NCBI GenBank assembly: GCA_005879315.1
Contig: VBLC01000046.1
Coordinates: forward strand, 1-64,000
Direction of reading: 5' to 3'
DNA: 64,000 nucleotides
Source of the DNA: Deltaproteobacteria bacterium
GTDB taxonomy: Bacteria; Myxococcota; Myxococcia; Myxococcales; 40CM-4-68-19
A program made the translations under genes and the position numbers. This document shows, piece after piece, positions 12,554-22,007 of the stretch; the stretch's first letter is position 1; each line of letters starts with the position of its first letter. Below the pieces are notes generated by a model, which was given only the letters and a program-made list of their open reading frames with translations, made no database searches and was not told where the DNA came from.

Positions 12554-12748
12554 ATGGCGAAGCTCTCCAAGATCGCGCAGGCGAAGCGCCTGCAACTGAA
12601 GCCCAAGTTCAAGGTGCGCGCCTACAACCGCTGCCCGCTCTGCGGCCGCAGCCGCGCCTTCCTGAACAAGTTCGAGATGTGCCGCATCTGCTTCCGCAGC
12701 CGCGCGCTGAAGGGCGAGATCACCGGCGTCATCAAGTCCAGCTGGTAG
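12554..12748 (+). CDS. rpsN: 30S ribosomal protein S14, zinc-binding type
   Basis: S14 completes the 30S head. The 64-residue protein has two zinc knuckles, CPLC and CRIC, in [15 protein letters not shown] and [13 protein letters not shown], which make it the short zinc-dependent type rather than the long zinc-free paralogue. It ends GVIKSSW as expected. It starts one base after the rplE stop codon. Some bacteria keep a zinc-free S14 elsewhere under Zur control; none is in this window. Confidence 0.96.
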   Translation: MAKLSKIAQAKRLQLKPKFKVRAYNRCPLCGRSRAFLNKFEMCRICFRSRALKGEITGVIKSSW

Positions 12749-12756
12749 GAGTCCAT

Positions 12757-13155
12757 ATGAGCATGACCGATCCGGTGGCAGATCTGTTGACGAGAATCCG
12801 CAACGCGCAGCGCGCGGGGCTGGAGGAGCTGACCTTGCCTGCCTCCAAGCTCAAGCTGCGGGTCTGCGAGGTGCTGCGCGAAGAAGGATTCATCCGCGAG
12901 GTCGCGGCGAAGGAGGGCGGCACGCAGGGCACGCTGACGGTGATCCTCAAGTACGACAGCGACAAGCGTCCGGCCATCAGCGACATCAAGCGCCAGTCCA
13001 AGCCCGGCCTGCGCCGCTACGTGCGGCACACCGAGATCCCCAAGGTGATGAACGGCCTGGGGATCGCCATCCTCTCCACTTCCAAGGGCGTGCTCGTCGA
13101 TCGCGAGGCGCGCAAGCAACACCTGGGCGGCGAGCTGATCGCCACCGTCTGGTAA
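12757..13155 (+). CDS. rpsH: 30S ribosomal protein S8
   Basis: S8 is a central 16S rRNA binder and, in E. coli, the translational repressor of the spc operon. The 132-residue product starts [17 protein letters not shown], and its end matches the family: [19 protein letters not shown] then [12 protein letters not shown] 12757 follows TAGGAG at 12746-12751; the longer upstream frame overlaps rpsN and is a shadow. Ten bases separate it from rplF. Confidence 0.96.
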   Translation: MSMTDPVADLLTRIRNAQRAGLEELTLPASKLKLRVCEVLREEGFIREVAAKEGGTQGTLTVILKYDSDKRPAISDIKRQSKPGLRRYVRHTEIPKVMNGLGIAILSTSKGVLVDREARKQHLGGELIATVW

Positions 13156-13165
13156 CGGAGCTCTC

Positions 13166-13708
13166 ATGTCCCGCATCGGCAGGCTCCCCATCAAGATTCC
13201 CGACAAGGTCAAGGTCATGGCCCAGCCGGGCCTGGTCAACGTCGAAGGGCCCAAGGGCAAGGTCAGCCAGAAGCTCGACCGCGAGATGAAGGTCACCGTC
13301 GAAAACGGCCAGGTCCGCGTCGAGCGGCCCAACGATTCCCGCCGCGCCCGCGAGCTGCACGGCCTCACCCGCACCTTGGTCAACAACATGGTCCTGGGGG
13401 TGACCCAGGGATTCTCGCGCTCGCTGGAGATCGCCGGCGTCGGCTACAAGGCCGAGGTAAAGGGCAGGGAGATCCAGCTCGCTCTGGGCTTCTCCCATCC
13501 GGTGATCTATCCCCTGCCCGAAGGCGTCACCGCCGAATACGATGCCAAGGGAAACCGCCTGACGGTGAAGGGCGCCGACAAGCACCAGATCGGCCTGGTG
13601 GCGGCGGAGATCCGCAAGCTGCGCCCGCCCGAGCCTTACAAGGGCAAGGGCGTCAAGTACGTCGAGGAAACCATCCGCCGCAAGCAGGGCAAGACGGGAG
13701 CCGCCTGA
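13166..13708 (+). CDS. rplF: 50S ribosomal protein L6
   Basis: L6 lies near the sarcin-ricin loop and the GTPase-associated centre. At 180 residues it is full length: [17 protein letters not shown], then the second L6 fold with [16 protein letters not shown] and the [13 protein letters not shown] signature near the C-terminus. The stop codon shares a base with the ATG of rplR. Confidence 0.97.
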   Translation: MSRIGRLPIKIPDKVKVMAQPGLVNVEGPKGKVSQKLDREMKVTVENGQVRVERPNDSRRARELHGLTRTLVNNMVLGVTQGFSRSLEIAGVGYKAEVKGREIQLALGFSHPVIYPLPEGVTAEYDAKGNRLTVKGADKHQIGLVAAEIRKLRPPEPYKGKGVKYVEETIRRKQGKTGAA

Positions 13709-14076
13709 TGAGCGCTTCGACCATCATCAAGAAGCACGAGCTGCGCGACCGCCGCAAAGCGCACATCCGCAAGAAGGTCGAGGGCAGCCCCGTGCGGCCG
13801 CGCCTCTCGGTCTACCGCAGCCTCAACCACGTCTACGCGCAGGTGATCGACGACCTGAGCGGCAAGACGCTGGCCGCCGCCTCGACGCTCTCGCCCGAGC
13901 TCAAGGAGGGCAAGGGCAAGAAGAAGGATCTGGCGCAAAAGGTGGGCGAATTGGTGGCGAAGAAGTGCGCGGAGAAGAACATTGCCGCGGTGGTGTTCGA
14001 TCGCAACGGCTTCATGTACCACGGCCGCGTCGCTGCCGTGGCCGAGGGAGCCCGCAAAGGTGGTTTGAAATTCTAA
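13708..14076 (+). CDS. rplR: 50S ribosomal protein L18
   Basis: L18 brings 5S rRNA to the 50S subunit together with L5. The 122-residue protein has a basic N-terminus ([13 protein letters not shown]), the [20 protein letters not shown] core and [14 protein letters not shown] before GLKF at the end. The start overlaps the rplF stop codon and the stop codon overlaps the rpsE start (TAATG). Confidence 0.96.
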   Translation: MSASTIIKKHELRDRRKAHIRKKVEGSPVRPRLSVYRSLNHVYAQVIDDLSGKTLAAASTLSPELKEGKGKKKDLAQKVGELVAKKCAEKNIAAVVFDRNGFMYHGRVAAVAEGARKGGLKF

Positions 14077-14591
14077 TGCCGACTCCAATCAATCCGAATG
14101 ATCTGCCCGAGCTGAACGACCGCGTCGTCTACATCAACCGCGTCGCCAAGGTGGTCAAGGGCGGCCGGCGCTTCTCCTTCTCCGCGCTCGTCGTCGTCGG
14201 CGACGGCCAAGGGCACGTCGGCGCCGGGCTGGGCAAGGCGAACGAAGTTCCCGAGGCGATCCGCAAGGGCGGCGAGCAAGCGAAGAAGAACCTCTTCAAG
14301 GTGCCGCTGGCGGGCAACACCATCCCCCACGAGGTGATCGGGCACTTCGGCGCGGGCCGCGTGCTGCTCAAGCCGGCGGGCGAAGGAACGGGCGTCATCG
14401 CCGGCGGGTCGGTGCGCGCGGTGCTCGAGGCGGTGGGGATCCGCAACATCCTCACCAAGTCGCAAGGCTCGCGAAATCCACACAACGTGGTGAAGGCGGC
14501 GCTCGACGGGCTGAAGAGGCTGCGCAGCCCGGAGGAGGCGGCTCGGTTGCGCGGCAAGGAGCCCGAGGCGCTGCGCGAGGAGAGAGCCTGA
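14076..14591 (+). CDS. rpsE: 30S ribosomal protein S5
   Basis: S5 acts in decoding fidelity and mRNA unwinding. The 171-residue product has the S5 double-stranded RNA-binding fold: [37 protein letters not shown] and the conserved C-terminal [22 protein letters not shown] 14076 gives [16 protein letters not shown] and overlaps the rplR stop codon by one base. The last residues ([14 protein letters not shown]) are a modest charged extension. Confidence 0.96.
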   Translation: MPTPINPNDLPELNDRVVYINRVAKVVKGGRRFSFSALVVVGDGQGHVGAGLGKANEVPEAIRKGGEQAKKNLFKVPLAGNTIPHEVIGHFGAGRVLLKPAGEGTGVIAGGSVRAVLEAVGIRNILTKSQGSRNPHNVVKAALDGLKRLRSPEEAARLRGKEPEALREERA

Positions 14592-14845
14592 TGTCGCTCA
14601 AGGTCAAGCTGGTCCGAGGCATGAGCGGACATCCGGAAGCCCATCGCGCCACCCTGCGCGGCCTGGGGCTGACGAAGGTGGGCCGCGAGCGGGTCCTGCA
14701 GGACACCCCGGCCATCCGCGGCATGATCAACCAGGTCTCCTTCGCGGTCGAATGGTCGGAGACGAGCGAGGAGTTCAAGCATTTCGGCCGCCGCGCGACA
14801 CAGAAGGCAGCCCGAGCGGCACCGCGGGCCGAAGTGAAGAGGTGA
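14591..14845 (+). CDS. rpmD: 50S ribosomal protein L30
   Basis: L30 is a small, dispensable 50S protein. The conserved core is residues 1-60 or so ([48 protein letters not shown]). About 20 further Ala/Arg-rich residues bring it to 84, longer than usual. ATG 14591 overlaps the rpsE stop codon, and rplO starts 3 nt after the stop codon. Confidence 0.93.
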   Translation: MSLKVKLVRGMSGHPEAHRATLRGLGLTKVGRERVLQDTPAIRGMINQVSFAVEWSETSEEFKHFGRRATQKAARAAPRAEVKR

Positions 14846-14848
14846 AGA

Positions 14849-15367
14849 ATGAATGAGCTGACGAAGTTGACCCCGCCTGCCGGCGGCGGCGTGAAAGAGA
14901 AGAAGCGGGTCGGTCGCGGCCAGGCGAGCGGCACCGGCAAGACCGCCGGCCGCGGCGGCAAGGGCCAGAAGGCCCGCACCGGCAACATGAACTTCATCGG
15001 CTTCGAGGGCGGCCAGATGCCGCTGCAGCGCCGGGTTCCCAAGCGCGGGTTCACCAACCCCTTCCGCATCGAGTACGCGCTCGTCAACGTCGGCGTCCTC
15101 GAGGGCCTCGGCCTGACCGAGGTCGATCTCGACAAGCTGGTCGAGGCCGGGGCCGTCAAGAGCAAGAAGGACGGTCTCAAGATCCTCGGCGACGGCGACC
15201 TGACCAAGGCCGTCACCGTCAAGGCGCACAAGTTCTCCGCGTCGGCGAAGGAGAAGATCGAGAAAGCGGGCGGCAAGGCGGAGCAGATCGTCATTCCGCC
15301 GCGCGTGACGCCTCAGCACCGCAAGGCGGAAGAGAAGAAGGCGGCCGCGGCCGCCAGGAAGGGCTAG
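14849..15367 (+). CDS. rplO: 50S ribosomal protein L15
   Basis: L15 is a late-assembly 50S protein. The 172-residue product has the Gly/Arg-rich N-terminal arm ([20 protein letters not shown]) and [18 protein letters not shown]. The C-terminal domain, [20 protein letters not shown] followed by [18 protein letters not shown], is also typical. It ends in an Ala/Lys/Glu-rich tail of about 25 residues. A 13-base gap precedes secY. Confidence 0.95.
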   Translation: MNELTKLTPPAGGGVKEKKRVGRGQASGTGKTAGRGGKGQKARTGNMNFIGFEGGQMPLQRRVPKRGFTNPFRIEYALVNVGVLEGLGLTEVDLDKLVEAGAVKSKKDGLKILGDGDLTKAVTVKAHKFSASAKEKIEKAGGKAEQIVIPPRVTPQHRKAEEKKAAAAARKG

Positions 15368-15380
15368 AATCGGGTCCGCG

Positions 15381-16724
15381 ATGTCTTTCGCAAACGCCTT
15401 CTCCAACCTTTTCCGCATCGCCGAGCTGCGCAAGCGGCTGCTCTGGACCCTTTTCCTGCTCGCGGTCTACCGCGTCGGCGTCTTCGTCACCGCGCCGGGC
15501 GTCAACCGCGTGGTCATGAAGAAGTACATCGAGACCTCGGGCGGCTTCCTCAACCTCTTCAACCTCTTCTCCGGCGGCGCGCTCGAGCAGCTCTCCATCT
15601 TCGCGCTCGGCATCATGCCGTACGTCAGCGCCAGCATCATCCTGCAGCTCTTGACGGTGGTGGTGCCGACCCTGGAGAAGCTCTCCAAGGAAGGAGAGAT
15701 GGGCCGGCGCAAGATCACCCAGTACACGCGCTACGGAACCATTCTCCTCTCCATGCTGCAGGGCTTCGGCATCGCCCGCTATCTGGAGTCGATCAAGGCC
15801 GGCAACGAGAGCGTCGTGCCCGACGACGTCAAGGGCTGGGGCTTCCGGCTCCTCACCGTCGTCACCCTGACGGCCGGCACCGCCTTCATCATGTGGCTGG
15901 GCGAGAAGATCACCGAGATCGGCATCGGCAACGGCATCTCGCTGATCATCTTCGCCGGAATCGTCGCGCGCATCCCGCAGGCGGCGCTGCAGACCTTCAG
16001 CACCTTCCAGGACAAGGCGGAGGGCTCCGACATCGAGCTGCTCGTCCTGGGCGGCGTCATGCTCCTCACCATCGGCGTCATCACCTACGTCGAGCGCGCC
16101 TACCGGAAAATCCCGGTCCATTACGCCAAGCGCGTGGTGGGCAGACAGACCTTCAGCGGCCAGAGCACGCACCTGCCCTTGAAGGTGAACATGAGCGGCG
16201 TCATCCCGCCCATCTTCGCCAGCTCGATCCTGCTCTTCCCAGCGACGCTCGCGACCTGGATCCCCGCCTTCAAACCCTTCGCCGACGCCATGCAGCGGGG
16301 CGGCTGGATCTACGACGGCCTCTACGTGATCGGGATCATCTTCTTCGCCTACTTCTACACGGCGGTGACCTTCAATCCCGTCGACGTGGCCGACAATCTG
16401 AAGAAGTACGGCGGCTACATCCCCGGCATCCGGCCCGGCAAGAAGACGGCCGACTACATCGACAGCGTGCTCACCCGCATCACCTTCGGCGGCGCGCTCT
16501 ACATCTCCGCCGTCTGCGTGCTGCCCAGCATCCTGGTGACCAGGTACAACGTGCCCTTCCAGTTCGGCGGCACCGCGCTGCTCATCGTCGTGGGCGTCGC
16601 GCTCGACACCGTCAACCAGATCGAGAGCCATCTCATCACCCGGCACTACGAGGGTTTCACCGGGCCGCGCGGCCCGCGCATCCGCGGCCGCCGCGACATG
16701 ACCGGCGCGCCCGCCGCGGCATGA
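15381..16724 (+). CDS. secY: Protein translocase channel subunit SecY
   Basis: SecY forms the protein-conducting channel of the inner membrane. The 447-residue protein shows ten hydrophobic segments. The N-terminal region ([20 protein letters not shown]), the plug region with [32 protein letters not shown] and the cytoplasmic loop with ENLKKYGGY-type residues (here [18 protein letters not shown]) are typical. It lies in the normal place after rplO. The last codon overlaps the ATG of adk by 4 nt. Confidence 0.97.
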   Translation: MSFANAFSNLFRIAELRKRLLWTLFLLAVYRVGVFVTAPGVNRVVMKKYIETSGGFLNLFNLFSGGALEQLSIFALGIMPYVSASIILQLLTVVVPTLEKLSKEGEMGRRKITQYTRYGTILLSMLQGFGIARYLESIKAGNESVVPDDVKGWGFRLLTVVTLTAGTAFIMWLGEKITEIGIGNGISLIIFAGIVARIPQAALQTFSTFQDKAEGSDIELLVLGGVMLLTIGVITYVERAYRKIPVHYAKRVVGRQTFSGQSTHLPLKVNMSGVIPPIFASSILLFPATLATWIPAFKPFADAMQRGGWIYDGLYVIGIIFFAYFYTAVTFNPVDVADNLKKYGGYIPGIRPGKKTADYIDSVLTRITFGGALYISAVCVLPSILVTRYNVPFQFGGTALLIVVGVALDTVNQIESHLITRHYEGFTGPRGPRIRGRRDMTGAPAAA

Positions 16725-17359
16725 ACCTCATCTTCCTCGGCCCGCCTGGAGCAGGAAAAGGCACGCAGGCGAAACGGCTGGCCGCGCGCTACGGCATTCC
16801 CCATCTCTCGACCGGCGACATCCTCCGCAAGGCCGCTGCCGACGGCACGCCTCTGGGCAAGCAGGCCCAGGCGCTGATGGACGCCGGCAAGCTGGTCCCC
16901 GACGAGATCGTCAACGGCATCATCGACGAGGCGCTGACCTCGCCCGAGGCCGCCAAGGGATTTCTTCTCGACGGCTTTCCCCGCACCGTGCCGCAGGCGA
17001 CCGCGCTCGACGAAATCCTCCAGCGGCGCGGCCGCAAGATCGACCATGTCATCCTCTTGCAGGTGCCGTTGAAGGTGCTGCTCGACCGCCTCGCCGGCCG
17101 CCAGGTCTGTCCCAAGTGCCAGACCAGCTACGGCAGGAACTCGCCGCCGAAGAAGCCGGGCATCTGCGACAAGGACGGCGAGAAGCTGGAGGTGCGGCCC
17201 GACGACCAGCCCGAGCGCGTGCAGCAGCGCCTGCAGGAGTACGAGAGCAAGACGGCGCTGCTCACTGGTTACTACAAGGCGCGGGGCGTAGTGCGGCCGG
17301 TCGACGGAGTGGGTAGCGTCGACGAAGTGGAGAAGCGCATCGAAAAAGCGCTGAGCTGA
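16721..17359 (+). CDS. adk: Adenylate kinase, zinc-LID type
   Basis: Adenylate kinase catalyses ATP + AMP = 2 ADP in the cytoplasm. The 212-residue protein has the P-loop [13 protein letters not shown] at the N-terminus, the AMP-site LDGFPRT and the long LID domain. The LID holds CPKC and a later CDKD, so three Cys and one Asp could bind structural zinc, as in many Gram-positive and some delta-proteobacterial enzymes. ATG 16721 overlaps the secY stop codon, and the gene ends overlapping map by one base. secY-adk-map is a common order. Confidence 0.96.
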   Translation: MNLIFLGPPGAGKGTQAKRLAARYGIPHLSTGDILRKAAADGTPLGKQAQALMDAGKLVPDEIVNGIIDEALTSPEAAKGFLLDGFPRTVPQATALDEILQRRGRKIDHVILLQVPLKVLLDRLAGRQVCPKCQTSYGRNSPPKKPGICDKDGEKLEVRPDDQPERVQQRLQEYESKTALLTGYYKARGVVRPVDGVGSVDEVEKRIEKALS

Positions 17360-18129
17360 TGGCGGGCGGCATCGAGATCAAGACGGCGGACGAGATCGCC
17401 TACATGCGCGAGGCCTCGCTGATCGTCTGGGAAGTGCTCGAGCAGCTGGAAAAGGCGGTGGCGCCCGGCGTGACGCTGGAGGAGCTCGACGCCATCGCCG
17501 AGCGGGAGACCGTCCAGCGCGGCGCCGTCTGCGCCTTCAAGGGCCTCTACGGATTTCCCAAGAACATCTGCATCTCGGTGAACGAACAGGTGGTGCACGG
17601 CATCCCCACGCGGCGCAAGCTGGTGGAGGGCGATCTGCTCAAGCTCGACTACGGCGTGATCAAGCGCGGGTGGTACGGCGACTCGGCGCGCACCATCCCC
17701 GTCGGCAAGGTCTCGCCCGACGCGCGCAAGCTGGTCGAAGCGACGCGCGACAGCCTGGAGAAGGGAATCCGCGCCATGGTCGAGGGCAACCGGATCAGCG
17801 ACATCGGCGCGGCCATCGAGTCGCACGTCGCGCCGATGGGCTACGGCATCGTCCGCGACTATGTCGGCCACGGCATCGGCAAGAAGCTGCACGAGGATCC
17901 ACAAGTGCCCAACTACGGACCGGCCCGCTGGTCGCGTGGGCAGCCCAATCCCCGCCTCCGCGCCGGGATGGTCCTGGCGATCGAGCCGATGATCAACCTC
18001 GGCACGCACGAGGTCGAGACGCTGCCGGACGGCTGGACGGTGGTGACCCGCGACGGGAAGCTCTCGGCGCACTGGGAGCATACCATCGCCATCACCGGCA
18101 ACGGGCCGCAGGTCCTCACCCGGCCCTGA
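17359..18129 (+). CDS. map: Methionine aminopeptidase, type I
   Basis: Removes the initiator Met from nascent proteins. The 256-residue protein has the five metal ligands of the pita-bread fold in order: LKLDYGVI (Asp), GDSARTI (Asp), DYVGHGIG (His), AIEPMI (Glu) and a late WEHTIAI (Glu). There is no N-terminal zinc-finger extension, so it is a type Ia enzyme. ATG 17359 overlaps the adk stop codon. In many bacteria infA follows; here 174 bases with a strong promoter and then rpmJ follow. Confidence 0.96.
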   Translation: MAGGIEIKTADEIAYMREASLIVWEVLEQLEKAVAPGVTLEELDAIAERETVQRGAVCAFKGLYGFPKNICISVNEQVVHGIPTRRKLVEGDLLKLDYGVIKRGWYGDSARTIPVGKVSPDARKLVEATRDSLEKGIRAMVEGNRISDIGAAIESHVAPMGYGIVRDYVGHGIGKKLHEDPQVPNYGPARWSRGQPNPRLRAGMVLAIEPMINLGTHEVETLPDGWTVVTRDGKLSAHWEHTIAITGNGPQVLTRP

Positions 18130-18166
18130 AGCCGGGAAGCGCCTGCCTGCCCGAGCCGGCGGCGCC

Positions 18167-18195
18167 TTGACACCCCCCGATCAGCCTGTTAAATA
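18167..18195 (+). promoter_or_regulatory. Strong sigma70 promoter for rpmJ-rpsM-rpsK-rpsD-rpoA-rplQ
   Basis: A perfect TTGACA at 18167-18172, 17-nt spacing and TAAATA at 18190-18195. The predicted start near 18202 leaves a leader of about 100 nt to rpmJ. This splits the superoperon into two transcription units, with RNA polymerase alpha in the second. Confidence 0.8.
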
Positions 18196-18303
18196 GCCGC
18201 GCTCTTTCGGGAACCGGGGTGGCCCCAGCCGCTGTTTCGCGAGGCGGCAGTCCGGGGTGCGGCTTCCGAGCGGTACGACAGTTCGCAGCGTGAGGAGCGG
18301 CCG

Positions 18304-18420
18304 ATGAAGGTCCGGGCTTCGGTGAAAAAGATTTGCGTGAAGTGCAAGGTGATCCGCCGCAAAGGCGTGGTCCGCGTGATCTGCACGGCCAACCCCCGTC
18401 ACAAGCAGCGGCAGGGCTGA
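18304..18420 (+). CDS. rpmJ: 50S ribosomal protein L36, zinc-binding type
   Basis: A 38-codon gene found by reading the sequence after map. The product starts [20 protein letters not shown] and ends HKQRQG. The zinc ligands Cys11, Cys14, Cys27 and His33 are all present, so this is the zinc-dependent form of L36. It is the first gene behind the promoter at 18167-18195. GAGGAGCGGCCG just before the ATG provides the ribosome binding site. Confidence 0.95.
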   Translation: MKVRASVKKICVKCKVIRRKGVVRVICTANPRHKQRQG

Positions 18421-18432
18421 GGAGCCAAACGA

Positions 18433-18825
18433 ATGGCGCGTATCGCAGGCGTCGACCTTCCCCGCGAAAAGCAGATCCAGATCTCGCTGACCTACCTCTA
18501 CGGCATCGGCCGCACCAGCGCGCGGAAGATCTGCGCGAATGCCCAGGTTCCGCCGGAGAAGCGCACCAAGGATCTGACCGAGGACGAGACCCACCGCATC
18601 CGCGAGACGCTGGAGCAGGGCTACAAGGTGGAAGGCGACCTGCGCCGCGAGGTGAGCCTCAACATCAAGCGCCTGATGGACCTGGGCTGCTATCGCGGCC
18701 TTCGGCACCGCAAGGGACTGCCGGTCCGCGGGCAGCGCACTCACACCAACGCCCGCACTCGCAAGGGGCCGAAGCGCGGCATCGTCCGCCGCGCCATCGC
18801 CGCTCCCGCGCCGGCTCCCAAGTAA
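18433..18825 (+). CDS. rpsM: 30S ribosomal protein S13
   Basis: S13 forms head-to-50S bridges and contacts P-site tRNA. The 130-residue protein begins [21 protein letters not shown] with the [11 protein letters not shown] helix-hairpin-helix region. It contains the conserved [18 protein letters not shown] segment, and ends in a short Ala/Pro tail ([10 protein letters not shown]) slightly longer than usual. It is in the standard order after rpmJ, 12 nt downstream. Confidence 0.96.
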   Translation: MARIAGVDLPREKQIQISLTYLYGIGRTSARKICANAQVPPEKRTKDLTEDETHRIRETLEQGYKVEGDLRREVSLNIKRLMDLGCYRGLRHRKGLPVRGQRTHTNARTRKGPKRGIVRRAIAAPAPAPK

Positions 18826-18837
18826 GGACAAACGCAA

Positions 18838-19302
18838 ATGGCCGAAGAGCAGAAGCCGCCCGCCGAGAAGCCGCAAGCCGCTTCCGTCCCGCCCGCCGCC
18901 GGAGCTGCCGCGACGCCCGCCGCCGAGCGCAAGGGCAAGAAGAAGACGAAGAAGAACATCCAGACTGGGATCGTCTACATCCAGTCGACCTTCAACAACA
19001 CCATCATCACCATCGCCGACGTCTCCGGGAACGTCATCTCCTGGTCCTCCGCCGGCGCGCGCGGGTTCAAGGGCTCGCGAAAGTCGACGCCGTTCGCCGC
19101 GCAAGTCGCAGCCGGCGATGCGGCCGCCAAGGCGATGGAGCACGGTCTCAAGAACGTCAGCGTGATGGTCACGGGACCCGGCGCAGGCCGCGAGTCGGCG
19201 CTGCGTGCCCTCGCCGCCGCGGGCCTCAAGGTCACGCTCATCCGCGACATCACCCCGATCCCCCACAATGGCTGCCGGCCGCCGAAGCGGAGGCGCGTGT
19301 AA
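18838..19302 (+). CDS. rpsK: 30S ribosomal protein S11 with Ala/Pro N-terminal extension
   Basis: S11 lines the 30S platform beside the E site. The S11 domain starts at about residue 33 ([20 protein letters not shown]) and is intact through [20 protein letters not shown] to [13 protein letters not shown]. About 30 Ala/Pro/Glu residues precede it ([13 protein letters not shown]...), giving 154 in total against a usual 125-130. ATG 18838 is the only nearby start; the next in-frame Met lies deep within the fold. The stop codon overlaps rpsD. Confidence 0.94.
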   Translation: MAEEQKPPAEKPQAASVPPAAGAAATPAAERKGKKKTKKNIQTGIVYIQSTFNNTIITIADVSGNVISWSSAGARGFKGSRKSTPFAAQVAAGDAAAKAMEHGLKNVSVMVTGPGAGRESALRALAAAGLKVTLIRDITPIPHNGCRPPKRRRV

Positions 19303-19928
19303 TGGCCCGCTATACCGAGTCCGCTTGCCGCATCTGCAGGCGCGAAAACCTCAAGATGTATTTGAAGGGCGACCGCTGCTACACCGACAAGTGCGCCATC
19401 GAGCGCCGCCCTTATCCGCCCGGCCAGCACGGCCAGGGCCGCGCCAAGTTCTCCGAGTACGGCGTGCAGCTGCGCGAGAAGCAGAAGGTGAAGCGGCTCT
19501 ACGGCCTGCTCGAGTCGCAGTTCCGCGGCTACTACCTGCGGGGCAGCGCGGCGAAGGGCAAGACCGGCGAGAATCTCTTGACGTATCTCGAGCAGCGGCT
19601 CGACAACGTCGTCTTCCGCCTCGGCTTCGCCGACACCCGCGCCGAGGCCCGCCAGCTGGTGCGCCACGGGCACTTCCGCGTCAACGAGCGCAAGGTCAAC
19701 ATCCCCTCCTTCCAGGTGCGGGTGGGCGACATCGTCGCGGTCAAGGACAAGAGCAAGAAGATCGTCCGCATCAACGAGGCGCTCGAGGCGGTCGACCGCC
19801 GCGGCGTTCCCGCCTGGCTCGATCTCGACAAGCCCGCATTCCGCGGCACGGTGAAAGCCTCGCCGGCGCGCGAGGACATCACCATGCCCATCCAGGAGCA
19901 GCTGATCGTGGAGTTGTACTCGAAGTAA
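19302..19928 (+). CDS. rpsD: 30S ribosomal protein S4, zinc-binding type
   Basis: S4 starts 30S assembly and in several bacteria represses its own operon. The 208-residue product has the N-terminal zinc knuckle (CRIC and CYTDKC: Cys9, Cys12, Cys26, Cys31) and the S4 RNA-binding domain ([20 protein letters not shown]). It ends [14 protein letters not shown] 19302 overlaps the rpsK stop codon; the longer upstream frame is a shadow. A strong hairpin follows in the gap before rpoA. Confidence 0.96.
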   Translation: MARYTESACRICRRENLKMYLKGDRCYTDKCAIERRPYPPGQHGQGRAKFSEYGVQLREKQKVKRLYGLLESQFRGYYLRGSAAKGKTGENLLTYLEQRLDNVVFRLGFADTRAEARQLVRHGHFRVNERKVNIPSFQVRVGDIVAVKDKSKKIVRINEALEAVDRRGVPAWLDLDKPAFRGTVKASPAREDITMPIQEQLIVELYSK

Positions 19929-19930
19929 GG

Positions 19931-19953
19931 CCTCGGCCCCTCGGGGCTCGAGG
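19931..19953 (+). promoter_or_regulatory. Stable hairpin between rpsD and rpoA
   Basis: CCTCG (19931-19935) and GCCCC (19936-19940) pair with GGGGC (19943-19947) and CGAGG (19949-19953) around a two-base loop and one bulged base. No U-tract follows, so it should not terminate transcription. It may stabilise mRNA ends or tune rpoA expression relative to rpsD. Confidence 0.5.
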
Positions 19954-20023
19954 AACTGCGCGACTGTCCCAATGGTGCCGGCAATCCCGCCGGAGTAGGG
20001 CGGCGCAAAGAGGAGAAAGCAAA

Positions 20024-21049
20024 GTGGCTGAAGCATTGATTGCAAAGAATTGGCGCGATTTGATCAAGCCGCGCGGGCTGCACGTCGACCAGGAGAGCCT
20101 GACCGACACTTACGGCAAGTTCGTCGCCGAGCCGCTCGAGCGCGGGTTCGGCATCACCCTGGGCAATGGCCTGCGGCGCGTGCTGCTCAGCTCGCTGCAG
20201 GGAGCGGCCATCACCGGCGTGCGCATCGAGGGCGTGGAGCACGAATTCACCACCATCTCCAACGTCGCCGAGGACGTCACCGACATCATCCTCAACCTCA
20301 AGGAAGTCCTCCTCCGCATGCACACGCAGGAGGAGAAGACCATCCGCATCGAGGTCGAGGGCCCCAAGGAAGTGAAGGCGGGCGACATCATCCTCGACCA
20401 GGACGTCGAGGTGCTCAACCCCGGCCACCACCTCTTCACCGTCTCGGAAGGGGGCAGGGTGCGCATCGAGATGACCTGCCGCCGCGGGCGCGGCTACGTG
20501 CCAGCCGAGCGCAACAAGGTGCTCGGCGCGCCCATCGGGATCATTCCCATCGATTCGCTCTTCTCTCCCATCAAGAAGGTGAACTACCAGGTCACCAACG
20601 CGCGCGTCGGCCAGGCCACCGACTATGACCGGCTTTCCCTCGAGGTCTGGACCAACGGCGCGGTCACGCCGGCCGATGCGGTCGCCTTCGCCGCCAAGAT
20701 CGTCAAGGAGCAGCTCTCCATCTTCATCAACTTCGACGAGACCGAAGAGCCGGCGCCGATGGAGCCGATCAAGGCCGAGGAGAAGTTGAACGAGAACCTC
20801 TTCCGCTCCGTCGACGAGCTGGAGCTGTCGGTGCGTTCGGCCAACTGCCTGCAGAACGCCAACATCAAGACCATCGGCGATCTGGTGCAGAAGTCGGAAG
20901 CGGAGATGCTCAAGACGAAGAACTTCGGCCGCAAGTCGCTGAAGGAGATCAAGGAAATCCTCGCCGAGATGGGCCTCTCGCTGGGAATGAAGCTGGACAA
21001 CTGGCCGCCCAAGCCGCCCGCCGCGCAGGCGCCCGCCATGAAGCAGTGA
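20024..21049 (+). CDS. rpoA: DNA-directed RNA polymerase alpha subunit
   Basis: Alpha dimerises to nucleate RNA polymerase and its C-terminal domain binds UP elements and activators. The 341-residue protein starts at GTG 20024 behind AGGAGA. The N-terminal domain has [19 protein letters not shown] and GYVPAERN. A linker follows with [18 protein letters not shown], and the C-terminal domain has [20 protein letters not shown] and [12 protein letters not shown]. An Ala/Pro end of about 12 residues is added. It sits 95 bases after rpsD in the usual order before rplQ. Confidence 0.97.
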   Translation: MAEALIAKNWRDLIKPRGLHVDQESLTDTYGKFVAEPLERGFGITLGNGLRRVLLSSLQGAAITGVRIEGVEHEFTTISNVAEDVTDIILNLKEVLLRMHTQEEKTIRIEVEGPKEVKAGDIILDQDVEVLNPGHHLFTVSEGGRVRIEMTCRRGRGYVPAERNKVLGAPIGIIPIDSLFSPIKKVNYQVTNARVGQATDYDRLSLEVWTNGAVTPADAVAFAAKIVKEQLSIFINFDETEEPAPMEPIKAEEKLNENLFRSVDELELSVRSANCLQNANIKTIGDLVQKSEAEMLKTKNFGRKSLKEIKEILAEMGLSLGMKLDNWPPKPPAAQAPAMKQ

Positions 21050-21056
21050 GGCAGAC

Positions 21057-21560
21057 ATGTCCCGCCACGCCAACACCGGCCGCAAGCTCAGCCGCAACTC
21101 GAGCCACCGCAAGGCGCTGCTCGACAACCTGGTGCGAGCCATCATCATCGAGGAGAGCATCCGCACCACCACCCCCAAGGCCAAGGAGGCGCGGCGGCTG
21201 GTGGAGCGGGTCATCACCAAGGCAAAGGCGAACACGCTGGCCGCGCGGCGGATCGTGCACAGGACCGTGCGCGACCAGGCGGTGCTCGCCAAGCTCTTCG
21301 AGGTGATCGGGCCGCGCTTCAAGGATCGGCCGGGTGGCTACACGCGGCTGGTCCACACCGAGAATCGGATGGGCGACAACGCGCCGATGGCGATCCTCGA
21401 GCTGGTGGAGAAGAGCGAGAAGACCGAGCCGGAAAAGAAGCCGGCGGCCGAGGAGAAGAAGGCCGAGGCGAAGAAGACCGAGGCAGCCGCGGGCGCGACC
21501 GAGAAGAAGCCGGCCAAGCCGAAGAAGGCGAAGAAGGAAGCGGGCGAGAAGAAGGAGTAG
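21057..21560 (+). CDS. rplQ: 50S ribosomal protein L17 with charged tail
   Basis: L17 lies near the tunnel exit. Residues 1-118 are a complete L17 ([53 protein letters not shown]). A further 49 residues of Lys, Glu and Ala follow, a low-complexity, probably disordered tail that gives 167 in total against about 115-125. It is the last gene of the superoperon and converges on a response-regulator gene 48 bases away. No clear intrinsic terminator was seen in that gap. Confidence 0.94.
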   Translation: MSRHANTGRKLSRNSSHRKALLDNLVRAIIIEESIRTTTPKAKEARRLVERVITKAKANTLAARRIVHRTVRDQAVLAKLFEVIGPRFKDRPGGYTRLVHTENRMGDNAPMAILELVEKSEKTEPEKKPAAEEKKAEAKKTEAAAGATEKKPAKPKKAKKEAGEKKE

Positions 21561-21608
21561 TCGCGTCTTCGCCGCCCGGCGGAGCTGCATCGCGCTCGGA
21601 GCGCCGCT

Positions 21609-22007
21609 CTACGCTGCGTTGAGGCGCTCGCGGATGCGGGCGATCAGCTCCTGGTTCTCGAACGGCTTGCGGATGAACTCCTCCGCGCCCGCCGCCAGCG
21701 CCCGCTCGACCACGTCCTTGCCTGGCCGCGCCGAGACGACGAAGACGGGCAGGTCGCGCGTGCGCGGGTCCTTCTTCAGCTCGCGGCAGAGATCGAGACC
21801 GTCGCGGTCGGGCATGGCGATGTCGAGCAAGACCAGATTCGGCAGCGCGTGCTCCAGCTTCTCCAGCGCCGCCGCCGCGCTGGTGGCCACCTGCGATTCG
21901 ATCCCCTCCAGCTCGAGCAGGGTGGCGAGGAAGGTGACGATCTCGGGGTCGTCGTCGACCACCAGCACGCGGGCGCGCAGCTCGGGCCGCAACAAGGCTG
22001 CGCTCAT
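21609..22007 (-). CDS. Stand-alone receiver-domain response regulator
   Basis: A 132-residue receiver domain with no output domain. The acidic pocket (VLVVDDDPEI), phospho-acceptor Asp62 in LVLLDIAMPDRDG, Ser92 in VFVVSAR and Lys114 in FIRKPF are all present. Such proteins relay phosphate or act by protein contact. ATG 22007 overlaps the stop codon of the upstream envelope-protein gene (ATGA); the longer frame to 22214 is a shadow. It is the last gene of a four-gene leftward operon. The cognate kinase is not obvious; the kinase at 25687-26595 is a possible partner. Confidence 0.88.
   Translation of the reverse strand: MSAALLRPELRARVLVVDDDPEIVTFLATLLELEGIESQVATSAAAALEKLEHALPNLVLLDIAMPDRDGLDLCRELKKDPRTRDLPVFVVSARPGKDVVERALAAGAEEFIRKPFENQELIARIRERLNAA

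Noticed and set aside
21561-21608. Intrinsic terminator between rplQ and the receiver gene
   Set aside because: Only short GC pairings without a T-tract were found on either strand.
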